A stretch of 64,000 nt of DNA from positions 1,484,263 through 1,548,262 of the forward strand of contig BDGG01000001.1 of assembly GCA_001949185.1 (NCBI GenBank), written 5' to 3'. The notes under the pieces are model-generated. The model ran no database searches and had not been told where the DNA came from. It saw only the letters and a program-made list of their open reading frames with translations. Shown piece after piece: positions 25,401-36,537 of the stretch (position 1 is the first letter of the stretch; the number at the start of each line of letters is the position of its first letter). The stretch is from Ramazzottius varieornatus (lineage: Eukaryota; Tardigrada; Eutardigrada; Parachela; Ramazzottiidae). The position numbers and the translations under genes are program-made.

Positions 25401-28400
25401 CGATGAACGTCTCCACCCTAGCCTGCAAGACGCCCTCTCTGTAATTCGAAAGAAGAAGAAAGACTCAGGAAACTGGAGTCAGCAGGTCTTCCGCGGCGCA
25501 GCTGATGCGTATGTGGAGAGGTTAGAAGGTCTCCAGAAGGTAACTTGAAGGTACATCGATCCCACGTCTTACTCTTAGCCTAACCAGATACTGTACTCTC
25601 GGAGGCCCGAGGGTAAGAATAGCTTAATGAATCTTGAATCACCCGATGTTCTAGGTTGCCTATCCGCAATACGATCGTGGACCACGGCAATGCACAGTTC
25701 CGATTCCCAACCTGACATACGATAAGTTCGACGGAGTTAAAGCAGTGCTGCGTCGAGAGTTCTCCTACAGCACGAAGGAACCGTTCATGAAGACCTACGA
25801 GTCTCAGCTGTACCCCAACCAAGACCCCGGTCGGAAAACGTTTGTAGTCGGTCGCGAAGTCTTACGCTACTACGCTCCGATGACTTCGGCGAAAGGTTGG
25901 TGGTTCAGTTTGCCATGCACTCATATGTCCGTTTGGTTGTTTGGACTAATTATCGAAGTATGCCAAAAACCTGGAAACTCAGTTTGAATTGTTGTACAGA
26001 AATACATAGAAGTACAATAAGTTTTAACGCTTCGTTCACCAGAAATTCTGTGGTCGTTCGATCTCGGCAAATTTTGCATTAAAGTGAAGCAATTCGTGGG
26101 CAATACTGCAAAATTAGAGCCTAGGTTGAAAAGGCATTCGGGGCAAAAAATTTGTGAAGTATAGGAAGCGAAGTTTTTTCAGGGCTCCGCGTTCACGAAA
26201 TTTTGTAGTTTCTCCCCATTGCACGTTTGAGTCTGACTTTAGCTTTGGATGAAAGAGCGATGTCTAGTGATTAGTTTGGACAGAAGGAAGTCAAGCCGGA
26301 CCGCTGTCAACGCTAGAGGAAAAATTCATTTCTGCACCAAGTGGAAATGCGCAAGTGAAATGGGGAACAACGAGCTGGTGCCTTACCTGATCACCAGCCG
26401 GATATTGGTAACTTTTCCGTTTTCTTCGCCGCGTTTCATTCCTGATGGTAGTTTGTTTTCATTCTGTATTCCCTTTACACTCTAGTTGCTTTTGTCGAAG
26501 CGCTAAGAAACCATCTACAGTATCTCAGATATTCAAAAAACTGCATCTTTCACGATCGGCGCGGGAATAACACCACGAAGTGGGCGAGTTTACGAGGAAA
26601 ATCGAAAAACGACTTATTGCATCTTTTCAAAAAATTATTTCTCCTTCTGTGCGAGTGTCAGGTACCTCATCTTTTAAGGACGGTGGTTACAGGAGATGGT
26701 CTATCTGTTGAAAGCGTGTTGTGGCATAAAGCATTGTCAGGTGTCCTGTGCCTTAAAACTTATCGAACCCCTGTGTACTTTCTCGAGTTGATATTGGTAT
26801 TCGCTTTCTTTTTTGCTTTTAGCAACTATCCGTCATTATCCTGATTAGCTGGTAAAGATCTCGCAACGTCGGAACACACGTGTTCGTCTACAGTAATTTC
26901 CTCTGGAATACAGTGTAAATTCCATCGCGATAATACTTCATGTTCTACCTTCCAGATATCGACTACGATCCACGGAATATGCCTTGCGGAGGCTCGTACC
27001 TTCCCGAGCACTACCTGACCCCCTCTGAGGTAAAGACCTGCAACCCAGTCATCACCGACATGATACCCAAGAAAGAAGCCGACCTCACCATACAAATGAA
27101 ACTCCGGTCTGTCCGTCGCCAAGAACCCACACCACGTCCCAAGCCCGTCCACTCCACCCTTCAGTTCCCCAAGCCGAACAAGCCCCGTCTTCCACGCTCT
27201 TACTACAACGCAAAAGGGTCCCCATGCTCACTGTTCGTTGTTCGTCGACTTAACCCAAACTATTGGCCCGAGCGCATGCTACCACCTGTTCGCCCTGACG
27301 CGGTCCGACCACGCTGCCTCCAGTCCACCAAGACATGGTCCATCTATGTGGCCATTCAACGCAGATTACTTCGGCAAGTGCACGAACGTGCCAGACGGAG
27401 AGAAGAAACACGAAGACAGTTTCACTTAGAAAGATCATGCTACTGTCGACAAGGAAGGCCGAACTACCAGCCAAAGTTCTCGCCGAAGAAGAAGCAGAAG
27501 GTTACACGAAATCAAGTAAAGATGCGCTGGAGTAAACTAGTTTTGAATCACAGCTTTACTGGAGTGTATTGTCCGAGGTTACAGCCACCTATTCTGTCCC
27601 CTCCAAAGTATCAACATTTCGGCGGTAACTTTGACGTTCCCGAAACTGTAATGGAACAAGGATACAAGAATCCGTTGTGGACCACCCTCCGCGAAAAAAA
27701 AGCTTCTGCCGAACAAGGCGTAAGAAAAGATGCAGAAGAGAAAGAAGTCGCAGTCAAGAAGGAGAAACTCTCGGAAGTTATTCAGAACGCGGCAGCAACG
27801 TCTCAGCAAGTCTCTACCGCGTTTCTGGTTCATCCAACGAGTACTGTAGGAGCTCCGCATGGAAAACAATCGGCCAAGCCAAGGCAACTTGTTTCGTCTT
27901 CTGCAAGAGGAAACAAACATGAAGTAGGGAAAACAAATATCCCTGTACGGGGGATGAACCCTCAAGTTCAGGACCTCGGCGATCAGGATGATGCTTCAGT
28001 TCACCCTATACCAACGGCTTTGATGGTCGAAGAAGATGGCATATCGCTTGTCATACCCGACAAGGCAACAGCTAGGAGGCAGACTGGAGACAAAACCAGT
28101 AAAACCAAACCAGGTAGGATGCAAAGGGAGTTCCCGCTGTTGGGAAAGACGTGACAATTGATCCGATGTGAAACCAAGAATTCGAAGTGGCAAGCGGGTA
28201 TTCCATTAACTTGCTACGACAGCTAGGTTGTATGTATGCCTAGACTTCAGCTGTCTCATCTTTCTAGACGAAGAAAACCGCACTGCCGAGCGGTCGGACA
28301 AAGCTTTACCACTCGTTCCCCGATCATCGCCGCGCACTCAGAGTCCCGAGCGAAGTCAAATGCTGAACACCGACAATAAGACAGCTTCCTACCTCATGCC

Positions 28401-31400
28401 GACCAACTCTCTCCTGCTCCCTGGGCCTGCACCTGAAAACAACATGAACATCGATCACCTCAGTAAATACACCTTTGCGGATGTTCCGCCAGATACCCGG
28501 TACTCGTTGTTAAATGCACCAGGCGGGATCGACCAGCTTGTCGGTTACACCAGAGATGAAATCCTACATGCCGCAGTCAAAGACCAATCAAAACAACCTC
28601 CCTCTTCCAAACCGGCCCAGCCTCCATTGATTGAAGTTGTGTCTTCAAGTATTCTTTCTGTGCAAAACGATAACAAGCTACGCTGTTCGAATAGCTGGGA
28701 CACCCAAGAAGGAAGAAATGTTGGAGAGAGAATTGCCGAGCAAGAAAACAAAGCAGCTGAAGCACGGGATGCTCGGGCTTACATCCCGCCGTTTCAACCA
28801 AGGTACATGATGGGTAAACAATATCGTGAGTCGAAAAAGAAGGTCATAACACCGAGACGGGCGTCCGATAAGATGGAGGGCGATCCGCAAAGAGTGATCA
28901 GGTTGCGAGAGCGAGAGAGATTGCGGAGTGGCGATGGAAAGTCCATGTCACCACTCGATCTGCTGTTCGAACAAGCAGCCCGTCGAAGCAGTAATGCTGA
29001 TGCTGATAGTGGAGAAGAGAGAGAAAAAATCGGATCAGTTCCGATTCAATGTGACATTCGGCTCAACGATGAGAATACGCCACTTAACCATTATGTTACT
29101 TTTGAAGGACGACCAATACCACGTAAGCGTCTGCCAGTAAGCCATACCATAAATTATCATTGTTCTGCGAAATTTACAGACTATTGAGATTACTTTGTGA
29201 ACTTCGTTCTAGAGAGTATCAAAGGTGGTCATGCCCATCCTCGTCAACAGCGCAGCTTGATCTATTTCGACCGTCCTAATACAGGGTGATTCTGATTGCT
29301 GCGAACGATTTTGAAAATCTACCACAAATTCACCGACAGTGATATTATTCTAGTAATTTGGGGCTTGAAAGCCCTTGGCCTTATGAATCGCTAGAACACG
29401 GGCAGGCCAAGAATCGAGAGATTTCTGGAACATCTCAAGAGGAATTTTCTTGTACTCCTCCTGTGCGGCTCTTATCATGCCCTTCTCGGTGGTGTAGTTC
29501 CGTTGCGCGAGTCGCTGTTTCAGGTAGCCGTTCGCAAAGAAATCCATCGGCGACACATCCGGGCTGTTTGCCAACCATTCTTCCTTCGTAATAACTTTGA
29601 TCCCTCGGGATCTGAGCCATGCGATGACTTTCTTTGCGGTATGAGCTGGAGCACTGTCCATGTGAAGGATCACCTTCTAAGCATCAGCTCGATACAATTT
29701 TGGCACATCAATATCGAACATTGGCTTGAGAATCTTTTTGATGAAAAGATCGGCATTGACTTTGGCTTTCTGGGGGACAGCGTAAAGTCGAGTTGAACCA
29801 CGGTAGGAATAGCCAGCAGCGAACATACGTTGGGCCGGAAATGAGGAAGATTTTACTGCAGTCGGGATCACTCGACCATCTTCAACATTTTTTTTCGTCA
29901 CGTAGACGAAATCGGTCTTTCCGTTCTTGAAGTCCAGCGGTAGCATCGTCCATCGTAAAAATATACTCGAGGTTCTCTGAAATTATGTTGTGGAAATTCA
30001 GGGCACCATCTTTTCGTTGTTTGATGGCTTTCTGAGACAGGAAATGCACTTTGGGCTTCTTGCGGATGGTGGCACCTAAATCTTCGTGGATGATGCGGTG
30101 AATCGTGTGCTGGGAGACCCCTATCTTCTTTGCCATCCGTCTTTGTGGGATACTGTTGTCCTTCGAGCAGAGCTCAGCGACTTTCTTGATTTTCGTCGGT
30201 GTTCTGATAAGCGGTGGTCCGGTTTTCTTCTTCTGTATCTTTGCAGGGCAATTTTTGCTGGAGTCGCTTCCGACGCTTTTCCATACCTTCGATACCGTAG
30301 ACTTCACCACAGTGTACCCTTCCTTCGTCAGTTTCTTTATAGTCATGCTTATACTGTAATTAAGTCTTCTGAGGGCCAAGATACGGACCCTGATGCCTCA
30401 GAGATTGGAGGAGGCATGATCAAGTTTTCGGAAAAAGCAAAACGATCAAAAAAAGCCCACAAAATTTTCTATCAGCTGATTTACTCGGCAATCAAATTGG
30501 TTGATTACCCATTTTACTGTTCGAGTTCAAAATCGTTCGCAGCAATCAGAATCACCCTGTACTAGCAAGGAGAGACCTGCAAGACGAAAGTCGACTAGAA
30601 AGCCAGCGACAAGATATGAAACCACCAGGCAGCGAGAACGCTTTTGTGAGCCTGGAGGCTTATTAGCTGCTGGTGACAGACTGCGCTTGGCTCCTGAGAA
30701 TCCCGAAGTGACGCAAGCTACCACGAAATTGGTGAGGGAGATGGGTCCGATGGAAAAGTCTACCGTCAAAACAGTACCGCGAAGAGCCGCGGAACGGCAG
30801 ATAACCAGAAAGCAGTTCGAAGCGAAAACTGCCAATGGCGATCCTGACAAGAAGAGCTCGTGGATAAAGATGGATCCGCACCTCAACATCAAGAACTACG
30901 CGATCATGAGACATAACGCCATGAAGTATACACACCGCAATGAAGAGGTAAGGAGGCCGAAGAACTTGTTTGTCCTTCACGACAACTTCTGGAAGCAAAA
31001 GGCACCTTTCGTGGTCGCATTAAGCAGCAAACCAAGCCGGAAAATGTTGCCCCATTTGCGACAGTACCTACTTCAGAAGCAGGAAGAAAATAAGAAGCTT
31101 TCGCAAGTACAGATGATCCTCAAAGACTTCAAACTAGTTGACAGTCTCTATGGACCAGTTGTACTGACTTTGAAAGCCCAAGCGGATGCTGAGATGGAAT
31201 TCCGGACACCTAACAAAGTCGAGAAAGTGCCTGATTTCATTTCGAAAGTATTGCTTCATCATAGACTGAAGCGTCTGAACTTATTCCTGCCGAACGCAGG
31301 AAAAGTATCGCTGGAATTTTCCGACGAAGATCTGATCGAAGGACCATCTCGAAGAAAGCCTATGAAGTGGTACGATTACCTGACATTGTCGAACGCGAGC

Positions 31401-33464
31401 TTCCTCAAGCAAACGCGTCCGCAAGCTGCCTTGAGTTCTCGCCTTGAAGAACGACGAGCTCGACTTCACGCAAAACGTCTTGTTCGCCGGTACACAGGAG
31501 AATACCACCACACTCATCTTGTTCGTTCCATCCTGAAATCAAAAGTCCTGCCTTCGACAGCCGACCCTAACGCTTCGAATCTAGATGCTCACGTCAACGT
31601 TCCGCTTTCTTCCGAATCACAAGACGATCATCCGGAGGATGAAGTGCTGGTAAGAGTGGCTGCACAAACCCCAAAAGGGAAGTCTCCAAACGCAACGAAG
31701 AGTGGAAAGAACAAGAACGCATTGGACGTCGAGTCGGAGTCACTTCTGAGTGACGACATTGACGACCCGTCAGTTAAAGGCAGGAGCAGAGTTAACATGA
31801 AACGGGAAAGTGGTCAAAATATCCGAGGGGCCGGGCTTGTCACGAAGGACAAAGGAAAGACTCGGGGTTCGTCAGCCGCTACGTCCCACAAACCAATCAA
31901 CGAACACCCGAAAGTACCAGCGGCTTACGCAGACGGCAAAACGGCAGAGTCTGGTGACGAGCATCCTAAAATGAAAACCGGTAATCGGGCAAGCGCTTCT
32001 GATGACGGTCAACGGGACAAACCAGGTCCCGAGGAATGGCCGCCTTGGTGGCATTTCGACGTTTCAGAAGGTTTCTCCGATCAAGTGAAGAACAGTGACC
32101 AGCGGCCAAATCCGAGGACCGACCTCTTCGAGTCTCAAATGCGTCTTGCAGATAGGCGTGGGTTCATTCCAGCGGCGGATAAACTTGATTTCAAACACAA
32201 AGCCCACCTGACGTTCCAAGAGAAGTCACTGTTAGACTTTGTCAGTTTATTAAAAGAGAAATATGATCGTACGGACGCCAAGACTAAACGAGATCGTACA
32301 TCAACTGCTGACGCCAAAGCGACAGACACTCAAGAAAGGATATTACATCCGAACAGTTTTTTGGTCGGTTCCTTCCCAGAGGAAATTCAGCACATCGTCA
32401 AAAGGTTTCAAGACATCGCAACAGGTAGACTTCCAGATGACACGATTGCTAAGCCTCAAGCAGAGGAAACTCACAAGGACAGTGGAGAGACGAAAAACTC
32501 CCTGGAGCAAAAGTTTAGTCTGATTGGCGAGAATTCAGACTTTACTTCGATCGACACACTAAACAGTGAGGAAGATTCGGCAGCGGAGGACGAGAACTTG
32601 CGGATAAGCTGCGAAGTTCGAATAGACCCGGAAGATTATTCGTGGCAGCTTCCACAGATTGCCGACATGAGAAGGAAGGTTGCAGCCCGATGCAAGTATT
32701 ACGACAGATGTACTGACTACCTTCACAGCCTGAAACCGCTTAGTGAAGATCAGGCGTTGTCAAACAAACTCAGGCAGATGAACTTGTGGACGGATAATCC
32801 AGCAGGTACATACTATATTTATTTCCTCAACCTTCACGCTTCTCAGCGTACGAAGCAGTATAGGACAGAAAAACATTTCGTTGTATTCCTTTGATTGTTT
32901 TTTTGCTTAGAAGCAACATTTTCGGAGCTACCACGGCAAGGTCAAATGCGTAATTTAGCACTACGGATCGACGAACTTGCTTTTACGACTTGCTCGACAA
33001 GCACCGAAACCATCGAAAACCGTATCACAGGCCTGGTTCTTCAGCTTCAACTGGCAAAGTTGCACGTTGCTCACTTGGCTGATGAGGCAATCGATAAAGC
33101 GCAGCGAGTTCATAACCATGAAGCAGCCATGAGGCGGTATGCAAAGGTAACGGGCTACAGCACTGATAGTCCTTCGATATGTCACGCTCTGCACAACATG
33201 CCATTACTACGGACACCGCCAGCCAGTCCGCCGCGGTGCCCCAGTCCTTCCAAGCTCGCCCAAGATACGGGTGTCGATGTAACAAATGAAGAAGATGGTA
33301 AAGATAAAAAAAGCAAGGGGGAGAAGAACGCCGACAAGAACAAAAAGGGCAAAGATGTGAAGGCGAACAGGAGCGATGATAAGAAGCCTCGGTTTGGCTC
33401 AGATAATGCCAAACCGCCGACGAAGAAAAACTCAGCAAACTCCAAACACGGTCCGAGTAAATAA
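22479..33464 (+). CDS. very large unrecognised protein (8 exons), interrupted by a mariner insertion in exon 7
   Basis: Exons are 22479-23430, 24200-24701, 25278-25539, 25655-25895, 26956-28113, 28268-29122, 29213-32805 (containing the transposon 29282-30559 plus one TA) and 32911-33464. Every junction is phase-consistent, and removing the insert gives 6837 nt, a 2278-residue protein. It begins MPPKKTKPANPAK, is largely charged and disordered, and ends in a Lys-rich tail (KSKGEKNADKNKKGKD). No catalytic or structural domain is evident. As assembled, translation runs through FDRPN and then stops at a TGA inside the transposon terminus, at about residue 1349. This allele would therefore make only the first ~59 percent. 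The second half remains open in the original frame. Confidence 0.75.
23630..23800 (-). repeat. dispersed repeat family R1, copy C
   Basis: Lies in intron 1 of the large gene, opposite strand. It matches copy B over the GAGACTTYGAGCCACGGCGA core and again at AACTGGGCCGCC. The minus-strand frame reads FFETSSHGEVRQAHH and stays open for about 120 codons, longer than the DNA similarity. Confidence 0.6.
29282..30559 (-). mobile_element. mariner-type transposon, 1278 bp, inserted in a coding exon
   Basis: The two ends (29282-29315 and 30526-30559) are perfect 34-bp inverted repeats starting CAGGGTGATTCTGATTGCTG. A TA duplication flanks them (29280-29281 and 30560-30561). The element carries a decayed transposase on the minus strand, antisense to the host gene. 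Perfect termini suggest recent movement, presumably by a transposase supplied from elsewhere. Confidence 0.93.
29350..30379 (-). pseudogene. mariner transposase (DD37D spacing), disabled
   Basis: Helix-turn-helix-like N-terminal segments (ILALRRLNYS..., then IPQRRMAKKIGVSQHTIHRI) precede the catalytic region. The first catalytic Asp is in YIFTMDDA, the second in LHMDSAPAHTAK and the third in SPDVSPMDFF. By the mariner convention 37 residues separate the second and third Asp, the maT-like DD37D spacing. The frame is broken by a one-base shift just after the first Asp (about 29947) and by an in-frame TAG at about 29677. A further frame change near the N-terminus is likely. It cannot encode a full transposase as assembled. 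Confidence 0.85.
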
Positions 33465-34359
33465 TTTTGGAGGTTCTGATGACGTTTCTCGAATTCAAAT
33501 TCGAAAGTATCGGTTTTTCCCTTCCAATATCGTCGGTAAGCTTTTCTCGCTTTAGAGGGCAACCCATAGGTCCCATACTCATGATGTTGATCTCCTATGA
33601 CATTGGTAATTGTTGTTCGCTGCTCATATACACCTTGAGTGCGCCAACTTGCTACCACCTTGTATTTCGGCGCGGAAAACTTCAGACTGCTAGCTTGCCA
33701 TTCACGCCTCCACACTTTCCGTACAACTTTCAAAGTTGCTTCGACAGAGGTATGATGCTTTTTGTTCTATTGAGAAATAGTTTGAAAAAGTTGACTAATA
33801 CACCTTCCGGTGGGGAAGACGTACCGCAGTAGGGTCAAACGCAGTGTGCAAAATTCCAGGTTGGAGTTTTCATCCTCAACCTGACATAAACAAACTCACA
33901 TCCCCGTTAGTGCACAGAAAAAATGAAGAAAGAGCAGGAAAGTTCCGAACTAACTCGACAACAGAATTAAAAACCGCCAACCTCTTGCGTTTTGTTGGGA
34001 AACTTCCTCTGATGGAGCAATTTCTAGATCTTTTTCAAAACATCAGATTCGTGTTCACCACCCACTTTCCTGTAGCTGAGTTTCATTTCTAACTATCTCC
34101 AGCAACAGCTTCTGTAGGACGACAGCAGAGAACGGCGTAAAATTTTGCGAAAGATGTTGTAATTTTCACTTCGCGCCTCCTCTAGTTTAATTCTGATTCC
34201 AACTTTTTGCAAACAGATTTTTGACCATTAATGTTTGGAGAGGTAGAATCAAGGAAAATTGATCTCAAAGCCGAGCAACAATCGCATCGAGAAAAACTTA
34301 ACATGATAGGTGGCGGCAAGTTGGCGCACTCAGGCTATACTTTGATGTGGGTGTATTTT
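33465..34359. other. no gene seen
   Basis: Intergenic stretch between the convergent ends of the large plus-strand gene and the minus-strand EGF-domain gene. It would hold both 3' untranslated regions. I find no repeat or coding exon. Confidence 0.5.
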
Positions 34360-35218
34360 TCAACAGCAAGAATGACATGAGCTCAATCGCATAAACAAAA
34401 GGATAGCAATCAGCTGTAACGAATAAGACAAAGTAGAAGCTGAACTTGTCAGTTTCAGGTTATTCAGCGCCTGTTTCATGGCGTCTGTATGTACGGCTTT
34501 TTCCGTAGGCAGTTGAGGCGGTTTACCTTCCTCGATCGGTCCATACAACTCTTTCATCCGTTTCTCCACCATGTCGATATCACGGAACAACCCGCTGTCT
34601 GGATCAGGTTTGCAGGTTTTCGACGCACTTCCTGGTTTCCGAAAGTACCCAAACTCGCATACGCACAGAGGTGCCTTCCCATTCAACCGATTAATACATA
34701 CTTCCGTGTCCGCTTTGCACGGATTTGACTCCACGCATTCGTCGACATCCATACAAGTCGAATAATGAGAATCCCAGACCTTCCCTTCCTTGGCGTTACA
34801 TCCACATGTGATATTCACCCTGTTCTGAATCAGGTCGAAGAAGTTCCTGTTCTTCTTTCCTTCGAACTGGCAGTCGTCGTTTTGGCCGGCATGGTGACAG
34901 GGAAAGTCAATGTTTTTCCGCTTACAGTTCCCGATGTCCACTGGGTCGTCCATAGGGTTCTTGTAAGCACCACAGCAAGGATCTGGACAGAAGGCTGTCA
35001 TGGCGCACGAGAAATCCCAGAACGTTTCGTCATCTTTGTACTTCTCTCTCAAAGGCTTGTCGATCTGCCTTTGGCACATCCCAACGTTCTTTGTGCATTT
35101 GAAGCCATCCATTGTGGCCATAGTAAAGGCTAAGTTCTCTCGCCGATAGATCTTCATAACACCGGATACCGGTTTTCCGGTGTGCTTCGTGTAACACTGA
35201 ACTGCTCTAGCGGCATTC
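34360..35218 (-). CDS. EGF-domain extracellular protein, 3' exon, possible GPI tail
   Basis: A strong acceptor (CTTTTTTTCTGTGGCTACAG) opens an exon at 35218, read in phase 2, giving 286 codons to a TGA. It starts with a Cys-rich part (AVQCYTKH...KCTKNVGMCQ...FCPDPCCGAY), which vaguely recalls three-finger/Ly6 spacing. A calcium-binding EGF-like domain follows: DVDECVESNPC, then EVCINRLNG and CVCEFGYF. The C-terminus is a hydrophobic run (SLQLIAILLFMRLSS) after a Ser-rich linker, as in GPI-anchored or membrane-tethered proteins. The first coding exon with the signal peptide was not found; a MITE lies in the region where it would be expected. It does not join in phase to the upstream gene at 35511-36537. 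Confidence 0.6.
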
Positions 35219-35278
35219 CTGTAGCCACAGAAAAAAAGAGGTGCACTAGTCTATCAACACGAGCTGGGTGTACATCTA

Positions 35279-35483
35279 CTGTATTCCCTCGATAGTTCTG
35301 CGAATTACGTCATCATGCCAGTAAATTACACCCACATTGGTATCCCTGATTGTTTGATTGTCGCCCAGCATTACACTTGACTGGGGAGCGGTCTTCGATT
35401 GAAGGTATAGATACTTTCTGTTCCGCGCCGGATGATATTTACCACGACAGTTACGTGATTCGCAGAACTTTCGAGGGAATATA
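35279..35483. mobile_element. MITE, CTGTATTC family, copy 1
   Basis: Termini at about 35284-35310 and 35453-35479 are inverted copies over 27 bp with two mismatches (TTCCCTCGATAGTTCTGCGA and onward). The left end continues into TACTGTA, as in the other two family members at about 36908 and 40386. The interior contains TTGATTGTTTGATTGT, shared with the 40-kb copy. Confidence 0.75.
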
Positions 35484-35510
35484 TTGTGTGATGGAATCTG
35501 AATATCGTCA

Positions 35511-36537
35511 TTACCCTCGGCTACGTGCCTCAGTGTCGAGTGTCCCAGGAAACGCCAAATGCGCGTAGGAGCTTTTTTGCGTCAGGGTATAATTGCACAG
35601 AAAATAACTCGCAGTTGTTCTAAATTCGAAGAGGTCATTTCGACTGAGAAACGGGGTGTACTTTTGTCCCTGAAACCACGTCCAACCCAGATCACCTACG
35701 CAAAAATTTCGTAGAAAAGCAGAAAGCGATGATCGTCTTTGTGACTCCAAAACCTCTGTTTACGGAGACGTGACTCAGTTTACCTTGGACTTCACAGAAG
35801 TCTCGTTTTGCTAAACCCAGAGCGTTATAAGCCAACATTTTTACGTTCCTTGAGTTCTTAAAGGCTTTCGGCAAGGTCATTTTCTTGTACTGCTTCATAA
35901 AGTAGTCGTGGTCCGAATTGAGGTACCGGTTGAACTGTTGGGCATGAGCGTACGCATACTTATGCACCAACTTCAAGCACGGCAGCAAGCCTTTACGACA
36001 CTGTTCTTCCACGATGGGGTGGAAATCTTTCACAATCGGGATGGGGAAATGCCGATAAAGCACTCGTTGAAAGAATCTATCCTGAGGCAGTTCGGCTATC
36101 TTAGCGAACACTCGTGGGTCGCTTTCCAGGTATTTGTGCTCAATCATCCAGGAAGCGACCTGGACGAGTATCCTCTTCCACCGTTTTGGTACTGCTAACA
36201 TGTCGGTTTCAGTTTCTTGTTCGGTTATGCCACCGAGGAATAAATGACTGAATGGGAAGGGCGTGTCCAGGAAGTAGGTTTGCAGTGCTTGTTCTTCGGA
36301 CTTCTCGGTGTGTCGACCAGTCAATAAGCGATGCTCCGCGGAATCAATAGCAGGATCGAAATCGTTCGAGTAGCTGATAAGATCTTTGTTGTACCAAATC
36401 CTGAAAGATGGTTCGCATTGGTATTTCTGCGTATACTCGTGCTCTTGCCGCAGGTAAAGTGATCCGATCATCGTTGGGTAGAGCTGAACGAAAGCAATCA
36501 CGCAAACAGCTTTGAGCATGTTGTTCGAGGTAAACAT
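35511..36537 (-). CDS. secreted protein of unknown family (2 exons)
   Basis: Exon 1 is 36537-35784 and exon 2 is 35695-35511. The 88-nt intron is phase 1, with donor CCAAG|GTAAAC and acceptor TTTTTGCGTAG. The product is 312 residues. Residues 1-26 form a signal peptide (MLKAVCVIAFVQLYPTMIG after the start). The middle is helical and basic (KRWKRILVQVASWMIEHKYL) with aromatic-rich segments and few cysteines (EEQCRKGLLPCLKL, RDFCEVQG, FLCNYT). I recognise no domain. The ATG at 36537 is chosen over an upstream TTG. The gene ends beside a MITE and its start is about 370 bp from another MITE. Confidence 0.7.

Noticed and set aside
27230-27540. Two alternative frames inside exon 5 look protein-like (NADYFGKCTNVPDGEKKH; KAELPAKVLAEEEAEGY), suggesting frameshifts.
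   Set aside because: The main frame is open across the whole 1158-nt exon and both splice phases agree with it; the alternatives each stop quickly.
34360-36537. Joining the EGF-domain exon to the upstream secreted gene as one gene.
   Set aside because: The phases do not match; the upstream gene has its own second exon and stop at 35511.
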